64,000 nucleotides of DNA from Candidatus Fredericiella danica (GTDB taxonomy: Bacteria > Chloroflexota > Anaerolineae > Caldilineales > Caldilineaceae). The notes under the pieces were generated by a model. That model was not told the DNA's origin and did no database searches. It saw only the letters and a list, made by a program, of their open reading frames with translations. Below are positions 47,331-58,329 of the stretch, in pieces. The stretch's first letter is position 1, and each line of letters begins with the position of its first letter. Both the position numbers and the translations under genes were made by a program. Where the stretch lies: positions 1 through 64,000 of the forward strand of contig JADJPH010000003.1 in NCBI GenBank assembly GCA_016713335.1, given 5' to 3'.

Positions 47331-48380
47331 ATGATTGTCATCATGAAGCCGGGTGCTACGGCCTCGGATATTGGCGCAGTGATCCGCAAGGCAGAGTCGA
47401 TGGGGGTGAAAACTCATCCGATCTATGGCGATAATCGCACGGTGGTTGCCTTGGTCGGTGACCTCACGCACGTCAACCGGGAGACGTTCGACCAGATGGA
47501 CGGTGTACTCCATACGCTCAGGATTCAGGAACCCTACAAGTTGGCAAGCCGCACGACGCGCCCCGACAATTCGTTGATCGAGGTCATGGGCGGCAAGGTG
47601 CGGATCGGTGGGCCGGAGATTGTCGTCATGGCGGGTCCCTGCAGTGTCGAGAGCCGCGAAGGCATCATCGAAATCGCGCATGCGGTGAAAGAAGCGGGCG
47701 CGACAGTCCTGCGCGGGGGCGCATTCAAACCGCGGACAAGCCCGTATGATTTCCAAGGTCTTGGCCTGAAGGGGCTGGAGTATCTCGCCGACGCCCGCGC
47801 GGCGACAGGATTGCCTGTCATCACCGAAGTGATGCGCGAAGAGCAGGTGCCCATGGTTGCCGAGTACGCGGACATACTGCAGATCGGCGCCCGCAACATG
47901 CAGAATTACGGCCTTTTGCAGGCGGTGGGCAAGGTGTCGAAGCCAGTCATGCTGAAACGTGGCATCAGTGGCACGATTCGTGAGTTGCTCATGTGCGCCG
48001 AATACATTGTGAGCAATGGCAACTATAACGTCATGTTGTGCGAACGTGGCATTCGCACCTATGAGACCGCCACGCGCAACACCTTTGACCTGAACGCCGT
48101 GCCGGTGCTCAAAGAGCAGACCCATCTCCCGGTCGTCGCCGATCCCTCACACGGGACAGGATATCGGGAGTTGGTGCCGGCCATGAGCCGCGCGGCCGTT
48201 GCCGCGGGTGCTGATGCCATCATCCTCGAAGTCCACCCAGACCCAGACGCTGCGGTGAGCGATGGCCGGCAAAGCTTGACCCTGCAAGACTTTGCTGCGC
48301 TCATGCAGAGCCTGCGCCGGGTAGCCGAGGCCGTCGATCGTTCCATCGCCGAACCGGAAATGGCCGGCGTAGGCGTCTAG
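47331..48380 (+). CDS. aroF: 3-deoxy-7-phosphoheptulonate synthase (type I beta), copy 1
   Basis: Condenses PEP and erythrose 4-phosphate, the first step of the shikimate pathway. 349 residues; GGAGG 7 nt before ATG 47331. An N-terminal ferredoxin-like regulatory domain (~1-75, MIVIMKPGATASDIGAV) is fused to the TIM barrel with MAGPCSVESREG, VLRGGAFKPRTSPYDFQGLG, MLKRGISGTIRELLMCAEYI and VVADPSHGTG. In the Thermotoga-type enzyme this N-domain confers Tyr/Phe inhibition. 32 bp after pheA. Confidence 0.95.
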   Translation: MIVIMKPGATASDIGAVIRKAESMGVKTHPIYGDNRTVVALVGDLTHVNRETFDQMDGVLHTLRIQEPYKLASRTTRPDNSLIEVMGGKVRIGGPEIVVMAGPCSVESREGIIEIAHAVKEAGATVLRGGAFKPRTSPYDFQGLGLKGLEYLADARAATGLPVITEVMREEQVPMVAEYADILQIGARNMQNYGLLQAVGKVSKPVMLKRGISGTIRELLMCAEYIVSNGNYNVMLCERGIRTYETATRNTFDLNAVPVLKEQTHLPVVADPSHGTGYRELVPAMSRAAVAAGADAIILEVHPDPDAAVSDGRQSLTLQDFAALMQSLRRVAEAVDRSIAEPEMAGVGV

Positions 48381-48462
48381 CAGCGCCAGGCGCCATTCTT
48401 AGCATTGCCGGCGCTAGAGGCCACTCGCAACCGGTCACAAGGAAACAAACGAGGTTGAGTCT

Positions 48463-49479
48463 ATGATTATCGTGATGAAGCAGAACGCCGAGCGCAAAGA
48501 TATCGAAGACGTCGTCAAACGCGTCGAGGAACTTGGCTATAAAGTACATCTGAGCCGCGGTGAAGCGCGCACGATCATCGGTGTGATCGGCGCCGAGGAG
48601 CATCTCCTGCCGAGCGACGCGTTTGAGGTGATGGGCGGCGTCGAAAAAACCATGCGCGTGATGCAGCCCTATAAACTGGCGAGTCGGGACTTCAGCCCGT
48701 CAGATACCGTGATCGATGTGAACGGCGTAAGGATTGGCGGCAAACCCATTGTGGTCATGGCCGGCCCATGCAGCGTCGAGAGTCGCGAAATGATCCTGGA
48801 AACCGCGCACATGGTCAAGGCTGCAGGGGCCACGATCTTGCGCGGGGGCGCGTTCAAGCCACGCAGCAGCCCATACAGTTTCCAGGGTCTCGGCGAAGAA
48901 GGACTGAAGTATCTCGCTGAAGCGCGCGAGCTGACGGGGTTGCCGGTGATTACCGAGGTCATGGGCTCCGAAGATATCGAACTCGTTGGCGACTACACGG
49001 ACATCTTCCAGGTAGGCGCCCGCAACACCCAAAACTATTCCCTGCTCAAGGCGCTTGGCAAACAACGCAAACCGGTCTTTCTCAAGCGCGGGATCAGTGG
49101 CACGATCCAGGAACTGCTGATGAGTGCCGAGTACATCCTGGCCGGCGGCAACATGCAGGTCATGCTCTGCGAGCGTGGCATACGCACCTATGAAACGGCC
49201 ACGCGCAATACCTTCGACATCAATGCCATTCCGGTGTTGAAGGGGTTGACACACCTGCCAATCGTTGCCGATCCTTCCCACGGCACCGGGATGTCACAGC
49301 TCATCAGCGCCGTGTCCAAGGCCGCAGTCGCCGCCGGCGCCGATTCGCTCATGATCGAGGTGCACCCAGATCCGGCCCGCGCCTGGAGCGATGGCGCCCA
49401 GAGCCTGACGCCGGAACGTTTCACCCAACTCATGCAGGAGCTGCGCCTGGTCGCCCAGGCGGTCGGCCGGGATCTCTAA
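48463..49479 (+). CDS. aroF: 3-deoxy-7-phosphoheptulonate synthase (type I beta), copy 2
   Basis: Paralogue of the preceding gene: 338 residues with the same N-terminal domain (MIIVMKQNAERKDIEDV) and MAGPCSVESREM, ILRGGAFKPRSSPYSFQGLG, FLKRGISGTIQELLMSAEYI, IVADPSHGTG. Intact. The gap from copy 1 is 82 bp with GAGG upstream of ATG 48463. The C-terminal tail is shorter. Two copies side by side probably differ in feedback specificity; the sequence alone cannot say which responds to Phe or Tyr. Confidence 0.95.
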   Translation: MIIVMKQNAERKDIEDVVKRVEELGYKVHLSRGEARTIIGVIGAEEHLLPSDAFEVMGGVEKTMRVMQPYKLASRDFSPSDTVIDVNGVRIGGKPIVVMAGPCSVESREMILETAHMVKAAGATILRGGAFKPRSSPYSFQGLGEEGLKYLAEARELTGLPVITEVMGSEDIELVGDYTDIFQVGARNTQNYSLLKALGKQRKPVFLKRGISGTIQELLMSAEYILAGGNMQVMLCERGIRTYETATRNTFDINAIPVLKGLTHLPIVADPSHGTGMSQLISAVSKAAVAAGADSLMIEVHPDPARAWSDGAQSLTPERFTQLMQELRLVAQAVGRDL

Positions 49480-49511
49480 ACTCAGCGACCGGGGCGCGGT
49501 CAGGGCGATGT

Positions 49512-50385
49512 ATGAAAAAGACGCTGCGTGACTCTTCAGTGACCGTCATCGGCCTTGGGCTGATGGGGGCCAGTCTCTGCATGGATCTCAAATCTCAGGG
49601 TCTGTGTCGTGAAGTTCGTGGGGTGGCCCGGCGCACACAGACCGTCCTGGATGCATTTTTTGCCGGTGCCGTCGATCTGGTCACGAACGACCTGCAAACC
49701 GGCATCCTGGGTGCAGATATCGTCATCCTGGCGACGCCGGTGCGCACGATTGTCTCCACACTGGAGGAAATTGGCCCGCGCCTCTGGCCGGGGACGCTGG
49801 TGATGGACATGGGCAGCACCAAATCGGACATCTGCGCCGCCATGCAACGCTTGCCGTCCGGGGTGCAGCCGGTCGGCGGGCATCCCATGTGTGGCAAAGA
49901 GACTGCCGGATTTGAAGCAGCCGAATGTGGGTTGTATCGCAATGCAACCTGGGTGCTCTCCCCACTGTCGCGCACTGCGCCTGATGCGCTGACACTGGCG
50001 ACCGAGTTGGCCGAGGCAGTGGGCGCCCGCCCCCTCGTACTCGAGGCAGCACGCCACGATCGGCTAGTTGCTAGCATCAGCCACCTGCCTTTTCTGGTGG
50101 CAAGCGCCCTGACCGGGGTAGTCGCCGATGTTGCGGCGACGGATCCCACCGTATGGGATGTTGCGGCAGGTGGTTTCCGCGACACCAGCCGCGTGGCGGC
50201 CAGCGACACAGATGTTTCTGGACATCCTGATGACCAACCGCAGTGCCGTGCTGGAGCAGATCGATGCGTTTCAGACCCATCTTGCGCAGTTCAAGGCGTT
50301 GCTGATGCACGGCAATGAAAGCACACTGCGGACAGAACTGGGCAAGACCCGGGACGCGCGGAGCAGGTGGAAAGCGCGTAGATAG
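49512..50385 (+). CDS. tyrA: Prephenate/arogenate dehydrogenase (one apparent indel)
   Basis: Oxidative decarboxylation toward tyrosine. VTVIGLGLMGASLCMDL (NAD loop, ~10-26), DIVILATPV, MDMGSTKSDI, GGHPMCGKETAGFEAA (catalytic His) and HDRLVASISHLPFLVASAL (second His). A base is missing near 50207 (GACACAGATG for GACACNCAGATG); restoring it gives SDTQMFLDILMTN and a helical dimerisation domain ending at 50385. No ACT domain. Last gene of the aromatic operon, 32 bp after the second DAHP synthase. Confidence 0.93.
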
Positions 50386-50400
50386 CGGGGAAGCCAAAGA

Positions 50401-50429
50401 TTGATCCTCTGTGCTGCCTGTGCTAAGAT
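50401..50429 (+). promoter_or_regulatory. Promoter of the CarH-like gene
   Basis: TTGATC, 17-bp spacer, TAAGAT; about 80 nt leader before GTG 50518. Confidence 0.55.
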
Positions 50430-50517
50430 TGCTCCAACAGTTTGCAAAGTGTGTACTGATCTGCTTGCGTTTGGTCTAGCCGTGTAAACAGATGGAAAGG
50501 TGACCGGAGGCGCGTAA

Positions 50518-51546
50518 GTGGCATCGGCAATTCGACTGAATGAATTTGCGACGACCCCGCTTTACAATATCAAGGCTGTCGTCCAGGCGACTCGGATCAG
50601 TCCGAGCACATTGCGGGCGTGGGAACGACGCTACAATATGTGCCAGCCAGAGCGATCGGAGAGCGGATATCGACTTTATTCCGATCGGGATATTGCCATT
50701 ATTCGTTGGCTTAAGGCGCAGGTTGATGCCGGTATGTCGATTAGCCAGGCCGTCGCCTGGTTGCAGAATCTCGCCACTGAAGGCGCCACCGGCGAGGTGA
50801 CGCAGTTGCCCGACCCGACGGGGCGCGCGGCCGAGTCGTCCCAACCAATTGCGGCCCCCGGCCGCGTGCAGACGCTCAGCGTGTTGAAAGAGCAACTACT
50901 GAATGCCTTGCTCGAATACGATGAGAATGGGGCGGAACAGGTGATTGCGAATGCCTTTGCCCTCTATCCGTTGGAATTGATCGGGGAAGGCATGTTCACA
51001 CCCGTGATGGTTGAAATTGGTGAGCGATGGCATCGGGGCGAACTGAGTGTCACCGGGGAGCACTATGCCACAGCCTATCTTTTGCAGCGGCTTGCTGCAA
51101 TTCTCCGCACGGCGCCGAACGGCGCTTCCGGTCCGGCGCTTTGGGTCGCGTGTGCGCCCGGTGAACGCCATGAGATGGGCGCCCTGCTGTTGGCCATCAA
51201 TCTGCGGCGTGCTGGCTTTCAGGTGCGCTACCTTGGTCAAGATCTTCCTCAGGACGATCTGGTAGCGGAGGCGCATCGCTTGCAACCTGCGATGATCCTC
51301 TTTAGTGCAGCCGGCATCGATTCCGCGAATCAATTGAAGGCGCTGTGCGCTGAACTGGTCGATCTGGCGCCGCCACGCCCAATCATTGGCTACGGGGGCA
51401 GAATCTTCAACATTCACCCGGAGTTGCGCAACCATGTCGCAGGAGTCTACCTGGGCGCCACTGCGGCCGAAGCGGTTGAGAGCGTCGGCGAACTACTGGT
51501 CGATCGACTGCGCATTGCACGCACCATCAACCGGCGTCAACTGTAA
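50518..51546 (+). CDS. carH: CarH/LitR-like B12-dependent photoreceptor transcription regulator
   Basis: 342 residues. MerR-type HTH (~18-85: YNIKAVVQATRISPSTLRAWERRY ... SGYRLYSDRDIAIIRWLK), a helical B12-binding-2 domain (~130-215) and a Rossmann cobalamin domain (~217-330, with ERHEMGALLLAINLRRAGF and a C-terminal GATAAEAVE). W-HRGELSVTG-EH is an exact Wx9EH motif, the light-sensing Trp/His signature of CarH. In the family, adenosylcobalamin-bound tetramers repress carotenoid/isoprenoid genes and light releases them. GTG 50518 is preceded by GGAGG. Adjacent to a prenyl-synthase-like gene. Confidence 0.88.
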   Translation: MASAIRLNEFATTPLYNIKAVVQATRISPSTLRAWERRYNMCQPERSESGYRLYSDRDIAIIRWLKAQVDAGMSISQAVAWLQNLATEGATGEVTQLPDPTGRAAESSQPIAAPGRVQTLSVLKEQLLNALLEYDENGAEQVIANAFALYPLELIGEGMFTPVMVEIGERWHRGELSVTGEHYATAYLLQRLAAILRTAPNGASGPALWVACAPGERHEMGALLLAINLRRAGFQVRYLGQDLPQDDLVAEAHRLQPAMILFSAAGIDSANQLKALCAELVDLAPPRPIIGYGGRIFNIHPELRNHVAGVYLGATAAEAVESVGELLVDRLRIARTINRRQL

Positions 51547-51576
51547 CCGGCGCGTTTTTTTTGGGATCATTTTCTC

Positions 51577-52287
51577 ATGTCTTCTTCCTCCACGATTCGC
51601 GCACAGGACGACCTGAAAGTCGATTTGGATGCGGTTGCAGGCACAATGGATGCAGCACTGGCTGAACTGCAATCCCCGTTCGATAATTTTGTGCAGCGCC
51701 AGTACCGGCAAATGTCCCCGCTTGTGCGCGCTGCGGTTGTACTGGCCGTAGGCGCCACGACTGGGGCGCGCAAGCACCGCCAACGCTTTATTGATCTGGG
51801 CGCCGCCATCGAAATGCTCTATCTTGCCGTGCATGTGCACACGCAGTTGTTGCCCGGCAGTGCCATCCATCAAAACTCAGATCGATCCCTGATGGGGAGC
51901 GCCATCCTGGCCGGTGATTTCTGCTTCAGCCGTGCATCAAGCCTTGCCGTGCGAACCGACAGCCCCGCAGTGGTCGATCTCTTTGCACAGGCATTAAAGC
52001 ACGTCAGTGAGGGCCATCTGCGCCAGTTGTTCCACGCCGGCGCAGCACCCTATGATGAAAATCGTGAGCTTTTTATCTCCGGCGCGGCGGCTGCGCTTTC
52101 GCTTGCACACGCCGGCGTCGATGATGCCGCAGTTGTGCAACAAATGGTTGATGCGCTGGCCGATGTGGTCAGTGGCACTAAGACCGCCACCGCCATTGCG
52201 GAAATGATTGCTTCCATGCCCCTATCCCCCAGCCAACAGCGCGTGTGGCTGACCGTACTGGATATGGCCGGTCAATTACCTGGCTAG
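51577..52287 (+). CDS. Polyprenyl-synthetase-like protein lacking the aspartate motifs
   Basis: 236 residues, about two thirds of a trans-prenyltransferase. RAAVVLAVGATTG, IDLGAAIEMLYLAVHVHTQLLPGSAIHQNSDRS and GSAILAGDFCFSRASSLAV align with the helix D-F region, but HDD(x)2-4D is replaced by VHTQLLPGS. The second DDxxD is also absent, and the C-terminal helices are short. It therefore cannot bind Mg-diphosphate in the usual way; it may be a regulatory subunit like the small subunits of heteromeric synthases. 30 bp downstream of the CarH-like gene. Confidence 0.7.
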   Translation: MSSSSTIRAQDDLKVDLDAVAGTMDAALAELQSPFDNFVQRQYRQMSPLVRAAVVLAVGATTGARKHRQRFIDLGAAIEMLYLAVHVHTQLLPGSAIHQNSDRSLMGSAILAGDFCFSRASSLAVRTDSPAVVDLFAQALKHVSEGHLRQLFHAGAAPYDENRELFISGAAAALSLAHAGVDDAAVVQQMVDALADVVSGTKTATAIAEMIASMPLSPSQQRVWLTVLDMAGQLPG

Positions 52288-52778
52288 CCCCAGCTCGCCT
52301 TCCTTTAGTCCAGTGATTTCCGCTAGACAAAACCTGTACGGGTGGAAGAGTCGTCGCCGCTGCACAGGATCTGCCCTGTGCCACCTATGCGCCGGTCTGC
52401 GGTTGCGCCAATCGCTGCAAGGGGCCAATTCCTGCACTTTCAAACGAAACGCAAACATCTTTTCAATCTGGCATTAACCTTGATCGGGTAACGTAAGTGG
52501 GTGTTCAGTCAGATTGCACTTGGATGCCCAATGTAGGGTCAAAATACTGCAAAGATGAGAGGATTCTCATCAAACTCGATCTAGACAAAGCGCCATAAGT
52601 GTGGTTGAATAAATGCAAAGGTTTTGTACGGAAACTTGATGCTTTTAAGTCAATCAGACAACCTTTTAGAATCGTTTTGTCTATAAATTGTCAATATTGT
52701 CGAGACGTCAGCGGTGCGAGAAGGTTGCCGTCTCATCTGTCGGATAGCGTGCAGGGTAGCGGAAAGGTTATTACTGTG
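52288..52778. other. Intergenic region, AT-rich toward the Crp/Fnr gene
   Basis: About 490 bp with no convincing gene. The last 170 bp are unusually AT-rich for the window. AGACAA-N15-TTGTCT (52657-52683) next to TATAAA could be part of the regulator's promoter, but no clean -35/-10 pair was found. Confidence 0.4.
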
Positions 52779-53513
52779 ATGAAGGCGAACATGCGTGAAC
52801 TCCAATCGATTCCCCTTGGCAATGTGACCAACACCTTGAATGCCCAGACTCCGCAGCGTTTCGGAAATGTCCGGCAAACCCTGACCGCACTCCGTGAAGA
52901 AGATCCGGCGTTCAATAAGGTCGTCACGACCCAACGCTTTATGCGTGGTGATGTTGTCGCCAATCCCGATGACCTTTCGTCACGGATGTACGTGTTGATG
53001 TCGGGTAAAGTCAACATGATTTGTACGAACAACGAAGGCCGCCGCCTTGTTATCGCAACGTTGGACGCGGGGGCCATCTTTGGCGAAGGCGCGCTTGATA
53101 GCGGTTCCGATGCCAATGTGGTTGTAGAAGCAGCAGACGATGCGGCCGTGTGGGTGATCCCCGCCGGTGAAGCCCGCAACATGACGATGCAGTACCCGAT
53201 TTTGGGGTGGGGGCTGCTGCAGACCTACGGCTTGCGCCTGCTCCAGGTGGAGAACAGTCTCGAAGACGTCGCCTACAAAAAACTGCCCGAGCGCCTTGCC
53301 GCGCTGCTCATTGAACTGGATGGTGAGCAGACAACCGTGATCAAGGGCGTCAGCCATCAGGCATTGGCCGACCGCCTCGGCACCTATCGTGAGACGGTGA
53401 GCGCCATCCTCCGTGATTTTAAGCGCCAGGGTCTCGTTGAATTGGGCTATCGCCGCATCAAGTTGGTAGACGTTGAGACCTTGAAAGAAGTCGGCGGGAT
53501 CTGGGAGTGGTAG
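52779..53513 (+). CDS. Crp/Fnr-family transcription regulator
   Basis: 244 residues from ATG 52779 (GGAAAGG upstream); an open frame extends further 5' but lacks a ribosome site. Cyclic-nucleotide-binding-like domain (~45-165) with RFMRGDVVANPDDLSSRMYVLMSGKV and GAIFGEGALDS; a dimerisation helix (GWGLLQTYGLRLLQVENSLEDVAYK); and a winged HTH (VSHQALADRLGTYRETVSAILRDFKRQGLVEL). There is no N-terminal Cys cluster, so it is not an Fe-S Fnr. The cyclic-nucleotide contact is degenerate, so the effector is uncertain. A perfect TGTGA-N6-TCACA site lies at 10865. Confidence 0.9.
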   Translation: MKANMRELQSIPLGNVTNTLNAQTPQRFGNVRQTLTALREEDPAFNKVVTTQRFMRGDVVANPDDLSSRMYVLMSGKVNMICTNNEGRRLVIATLDAGAIFGEGALDSGSDANVVVEAADDAAVWVIPAGEARNMTMQYPILGWGLLQTYGLRLLQVENSLEDVAYKKLPERLAALLIELDGEQTTVIKGVSHQALADRLGTYRETVSAILRDFKRQGLVELGYRRIKLVDVETLKEVGGIWEW

Positions 53514-53543
53514 TGCGACAGGTGTGATTCGGCAGTCAATCAG

Positions 53544-53584
53544 AGGTGGGATCGGCCAATTGTGGCGGTCCCACCTTGTTTATT
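53544..53584 (+). terminator. Terminator after the Crp/Fnr gene
   Basis: AGGTGGGA/TCCCACCT 8-bp stem with a 17-nt loop followed by TTGTTTATT, 30 bp after the stop. Confidence 0.75.
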
Positions 53585-53647
53585 GGTGCGAAACGGCGCT
53601 CATGCGATGCATATTGAACGATTTTGACAAATACGGTAAAAAGTTAG

Positions 53648-53676
53648 TTGACGTACCCCAAATCTACTGCTATAAT
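53648..53676 (+). promoter_or_regulatory. Promoter of rho
   Basis: TTGACG (53648-53653), 17-bp spacer, TATAAT (53671-53676). Predicted start near 53683. Confidence 0.8.
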
Positions 53677-53682
53677 TCGTAA

Positions 53683-54008
53683 GGAAGCGGGGCTGTCACA
53701 GCATTGCTGATCCGGCCAACCCCCAGCGCATATTCCCAAGCCCTAAACCTTTCACATTCACCCGCAAGGATACTTACTGACCGGCCCATTGGTTGGCGAT
53801 AACTTGGCCAAAGCGGTCCATGCGAACCAAGCGTTCTCAATCGCAAGATCTCCGGAACTGGCAACGGCGCCACCGGATTTGGCCTCCTTCTTGACTTCAA
53901 GTAACGATTTACAAGAACCGATCCACTTGCGTCCAACCAGTATCGCATCTGCACGCCTACTTGGGTGTTAAGCGCCTAAGTGACTCATAACGCAAGGAAT
54001 ATTTAGAT
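53683..54008 (+). promoter_or_regulatory. Long untranslated leader of rho
   Basis: About 325 nt separate the promoter from the rho start, with no convincing coding frame or intrinsic terminator and with C-rich, G-poor stretches (e.g. 53720-53790). In other bacteria rho is autoregulated through Rho-dependent termination in a long leader; that would suit this region. Confidence 0.45.
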
Positions 54009-55289
54009 ATGACTAACGGTAACTTCCCCCCACTCGAGCAGATGACCATTTCGCAACTCGAGGAAATGAACCTGGATGAGTTGCGCGACATTGCGCGCGC
54101 CTCGGAGATCACCGGCTATACACGGCTGAAGAAGTACGACCTGGTGATGCGCCTGCTACGCGCCAACGCCGAGAAGCAGGGATTTATCTTCGGAGGCGGC
54201 ATCTTGGAGATCGTGCAGGAGAATATTGGTTTCCTGCGCAGTGATCACCTTTTGCCCGGCCCTGAGGATGTCTATGTGAGCCAAAGCCAGATTCGTCGCT
54301 TTGGCCTGCGCACAGGCGATCTGGTGATCGGGCAAGTGCGCCCGCCCAAAGACACCGAGAAATACCACGGTCTGCTCAAGGTCGAGGCCGTCAACGGCCT
54401 GGATCCGGAAGAAGCCAAGAAGCGTCCCAATTTCGAGAAACTCACCCCGATCTTCCCCAACGACCAGTTGCTCTTGGAGACGCGCCCGAACGTGATTTCG
54501 ACACGTATGATCGACCTGCTGTCGCCCATTGGCCGTGGCCAACGCGGTCTCATCGTCAGCCCGCCGAAGGCCGGTAAGACGACTGTGCTCAAGCGGATCG
54601 CCAATGGCATCTCCACCAACTACAAAGATATTCATTTGATGGTGGTCTTGATCGGTGAACGTCCGGAAGAAGTCACGGATATGGACCGCTCGGTCGAGGC
54701 CGAAGTCGTCAGCAGTACATTTGATGAACCGGTTCAGAATCACGTCCGCGTCGCCGAAATGGCGCTGGAGCGGGCCAAACGCCTGGTCGAAAGCCGCAGG
54801 GATGTCGTTATTCTCTTGGATAGCATCACGCGCCTGGCGCGTGCCTATAACCTGACCGTACCACCCTCCGGGCGCACGCTTTCCGGTGGTATGGATCCCG
54901 CGGCGCTTTACCCACCCAAACATTTCTTTGGCGCAGCCCGCAACATCGAAGAAGGTGGCAGTTTGACCATCATTGCCACCGCACTGGTGGATACCGGCAG
55001 CCGCATGGATGATGTGGTCTATGAAGAGTTCAAGGGCACCGGCAATATGGAACTTCACCTGAGCCGGAAACTTGCCGAACGCCGCATCTTCCCTGCATTC
55101 GATATCGAGCGCAGCGGCACGCGCGCCGAAGAAAAACTGCTGGACGCGGAAACGCTGTCCAAAGTGTACACGCTGCGCCGCATGATTGACGCAATGGGTG
55201 GCGGCTCCGAGGCAATCCTCCCCATCATCGAACGCATGAGCCGGACGCGCGACAATCGGGAGTTCCTGGAGACGCTCACCAAGCGATAA
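54009..55289 (+). CDS. rho: Transcription termination factor Rho
   Basis: Hexameric RNA-dependent ATPase that releases RNA polymerase. 426 residues, intact. N-terminal Rho_N helix bundle (ISQLEEMNLDELRDIARASEI), cold-shock-like RNA-binding domain (GFIFGGGILEIVQENIGFLR ... DVYVSQSQIRRFGLRTGD), P-loop SPPKAGKTTVLKRIA (~183-197), GERPEEVTDM, DSITRLARAYN, the Q-loop/R-loop region GTGNMELHLSRKLAERRIFPA, and the C-terminal arginine finger region. It has its own promoter and terminator. Confidence 0.97.
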   Translation: MTNGNFPPLEQMTISQLEEMNLDELRDIARASEITGYTRLKKYDLVMRLLRANAEKQGFIFGGGILEIVQENIGFLRSDHLLPGPEDVYVSQSQIRRFGLRTGDLVIGQVRPPKDTEKYHGLLKVEAVNGLDPEEAKKRPNFEKLTPIFPNDQLLLETRPNVISTRMIDLLSPIGRGQRGLIVSPPKAGKTTVLKRIANGISTNYKDIHLMVVLIGERPEEVTDMDRSVEAEVVSSTFDEPVQNHVRVAEMALERAKRLVESRRDVVILLDSITRLARAYNLTVPPSGRTLSGGMDPAALYPPKHFFGAARNIEEGGSLTIIATALVDTGSRMDDVVYEEFKGTGNMELHLSRKLAERRIFPAFDIERSGTRAEEKLLDAETLSKVYTLRRMIDAMGGGSEAILPIIERMSRTRDNREFLETLTKR

Positions 55290-55349
55290 CCGGTCTTTTC
55301 CCGGTCTGATGCAAGTACATCGGCCTGTAAAAAACCTACGATTACCTGA

Positions 55350-55385
55350 CGATCTCTGCACGTTGTGCGGAGATCGTTGGTTTTT
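55350..55385 (+). terminator. Terminator of rho
   Basis: CGATCTC-TGCAC / GTGCG-GAGATCG stem followed by TTGGTTTTT, 60 bp after the stop. Confidence 0.85.
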
Positions 55386-55592
55386 GGGTGCCTGCAAGGG
55401 ACAAAATGACTTGGCAAAGGATTGCGCACGTGCTAGAATCGTTTCTTATGACGGTCTGAGACGTCGGGTCTCACAATGCAGGGAACGTGGCAGGTTTGTG
55501 CATTCGTGACGTCATGCTTTAGTGTCTGAACATTGCAGACGCCAACGCAGGGTTCAACCCTCCGGACCCACAACTACGGAGAAACATCGCGT

Positions 55593-56883
55593 ATGACGAC
55601 TGACGTAGGCTCTGAGCCAGGTCATCTTTCTGGTTCAGAACGCAAAAGGTCGGTGCAGTCCGACACGCGGACGAGTAAAGCCCCCCCTCCGCATTTTTCG
55701 ACCAGTTACGAAAAGACCCCCAACGAACGAGAGCCTTCAGTGATCCAGCCCCAGGGTGCACTTGCGGCTCGGCGAAACTTTGGCGCCATGGCTGGCCTGG
55801 GTGTGCCGGTCACTCCCCCTGATGCCCTCACGCGCACCTTCCAGCGGATGTACTGGCAAGTGCAACATACGCTGGCCGATCAGGTGACGCCCTTGCGTCT
55901 GGCGGGACATCTTGCCGTGCTTCTGATCGCCGCAGTGGTGCTGATCTTGAGTCAGATCAAGATCCCCGAGTGGGAACTGTCGCTGGAGCCGACGCCCCTC
56001 CCAGCCGTCGCCGCCATGAATAGCGCAGCGGTCGGACAAAGCCAATCCGCCATCGTAGAGTCCGCAGCACTCCGCCGTAACGTCGTGTTCACCTTCGTCG
56101 ACAAGAAACTGCAACAAGAAGCGCCTCGGCTCGAAATTTCCTACTACACTGTAAAGAGTGGCGACACAGTGCTGGGTATTGCCGAGAAGTTCGGCTTACA
56201 GCCAGAGACACTGATGTGGTCCAATAGCAATATTGAACAGAATCCGGATCGCCTCAGTATCGGTGACATGCTGCGCATTCTGCCCGTTGATGGCGTGATT
56301 CTGTGGTGACGCCCGATGAGACGTTGACCGACCTTGCGGACGAGTACAATGCCGACATGCAGGCGATCGCTGATTATGTTGGCAACGGTCTGACAAGTGT
56401 CGACGACCCCTGCCGGTTGGAAAAGAATTGGTGGTTCCGGCGGTGAAACCATTCACGCAAGTTGCGGGCTATGAATCCGTGGCCTACATGGTGGACATTC
56501 CGTCCGACGCACCTCAGGGGTCAGGCAACTTTAGCTGGCCAAGCGCCGGCTATATCAGCCAGGGTTACTGGGGTGGTCACCCGGCCATTGATGTTGCCGG
56601 TTGGGTTGGTTCGCCCGTCACGGCGTCTGATGGCGGTTACGTAGTGCTGGCTGGCGGCGGTTGGAACGCCGGCTACGGCAATCATGTCATTATTGACCAT
56701 GGCAACGGTTTCTCGACGTTGTATGCCCACCTCAATAGCATCTTTGTCAACCCCGGTGAGACGGTGAGCAAGGGGCAGCAACTCGGTACGATGGGCAACA
56801 CCGGCAACAGCACTGGCCCGCATCTTCACTTCGAAGTGCGGTATGGTGGGGTGCCGTACAACCCATCCAGTTATCTGAAGTAA
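55593..56883 (+). CDS. Membrane-anchored LysM-M23 peptidoglycan endopeptidase (two apparent indels)
   Basis: Cell-wall hydrolase or its activator. ~105 residues of Ser/Pro-rich cytosolic sequence, one TM (LAGHLAVLLIAAVVLILSQI, ~105-125), LysM (YYTVKSGDTVLGIAEKFGL, ~190-235), a second partial LysM-like segment, then M23 with HPAIDVAGWVGSPV (Zn His/Asp), GNHVIIDHGNGFSTLYAHL and GPHLHFEV. The frame breaks near 56300 (CTGTGGTGACG) and at 56412 (GACCCCTG for GACCCCCTG), the latter giving VDDPLPVGKEL. All zinc ligands are present. ATG 55593. Confidence 0.9.
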
Positions 56884-56893
56884 ACGAAGGATC

Positions 56894-56928
56894 AAAAAAG
56901 CTCCGGCCCACTGGCCGGAGCTTTTTTT
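56894..56928. terminator. Bidirectional terminator between M23 gene and fumC
   Basis: GCTCCGGCC/GGCCGGAGC 9-bp stem flanked by A6 and T7; it serves both convergent genes. Confidence 0.92.
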
Positions 56929-56940
56929 ATTGCGAGCAAA

Positions 56941-58329
<1,389 letters not shown>

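Noticed and set aside
54156..55397. 413-codon minus-strand frame over rho
   Set aside because: Antisense shadow of an intact, highly conserved gene.
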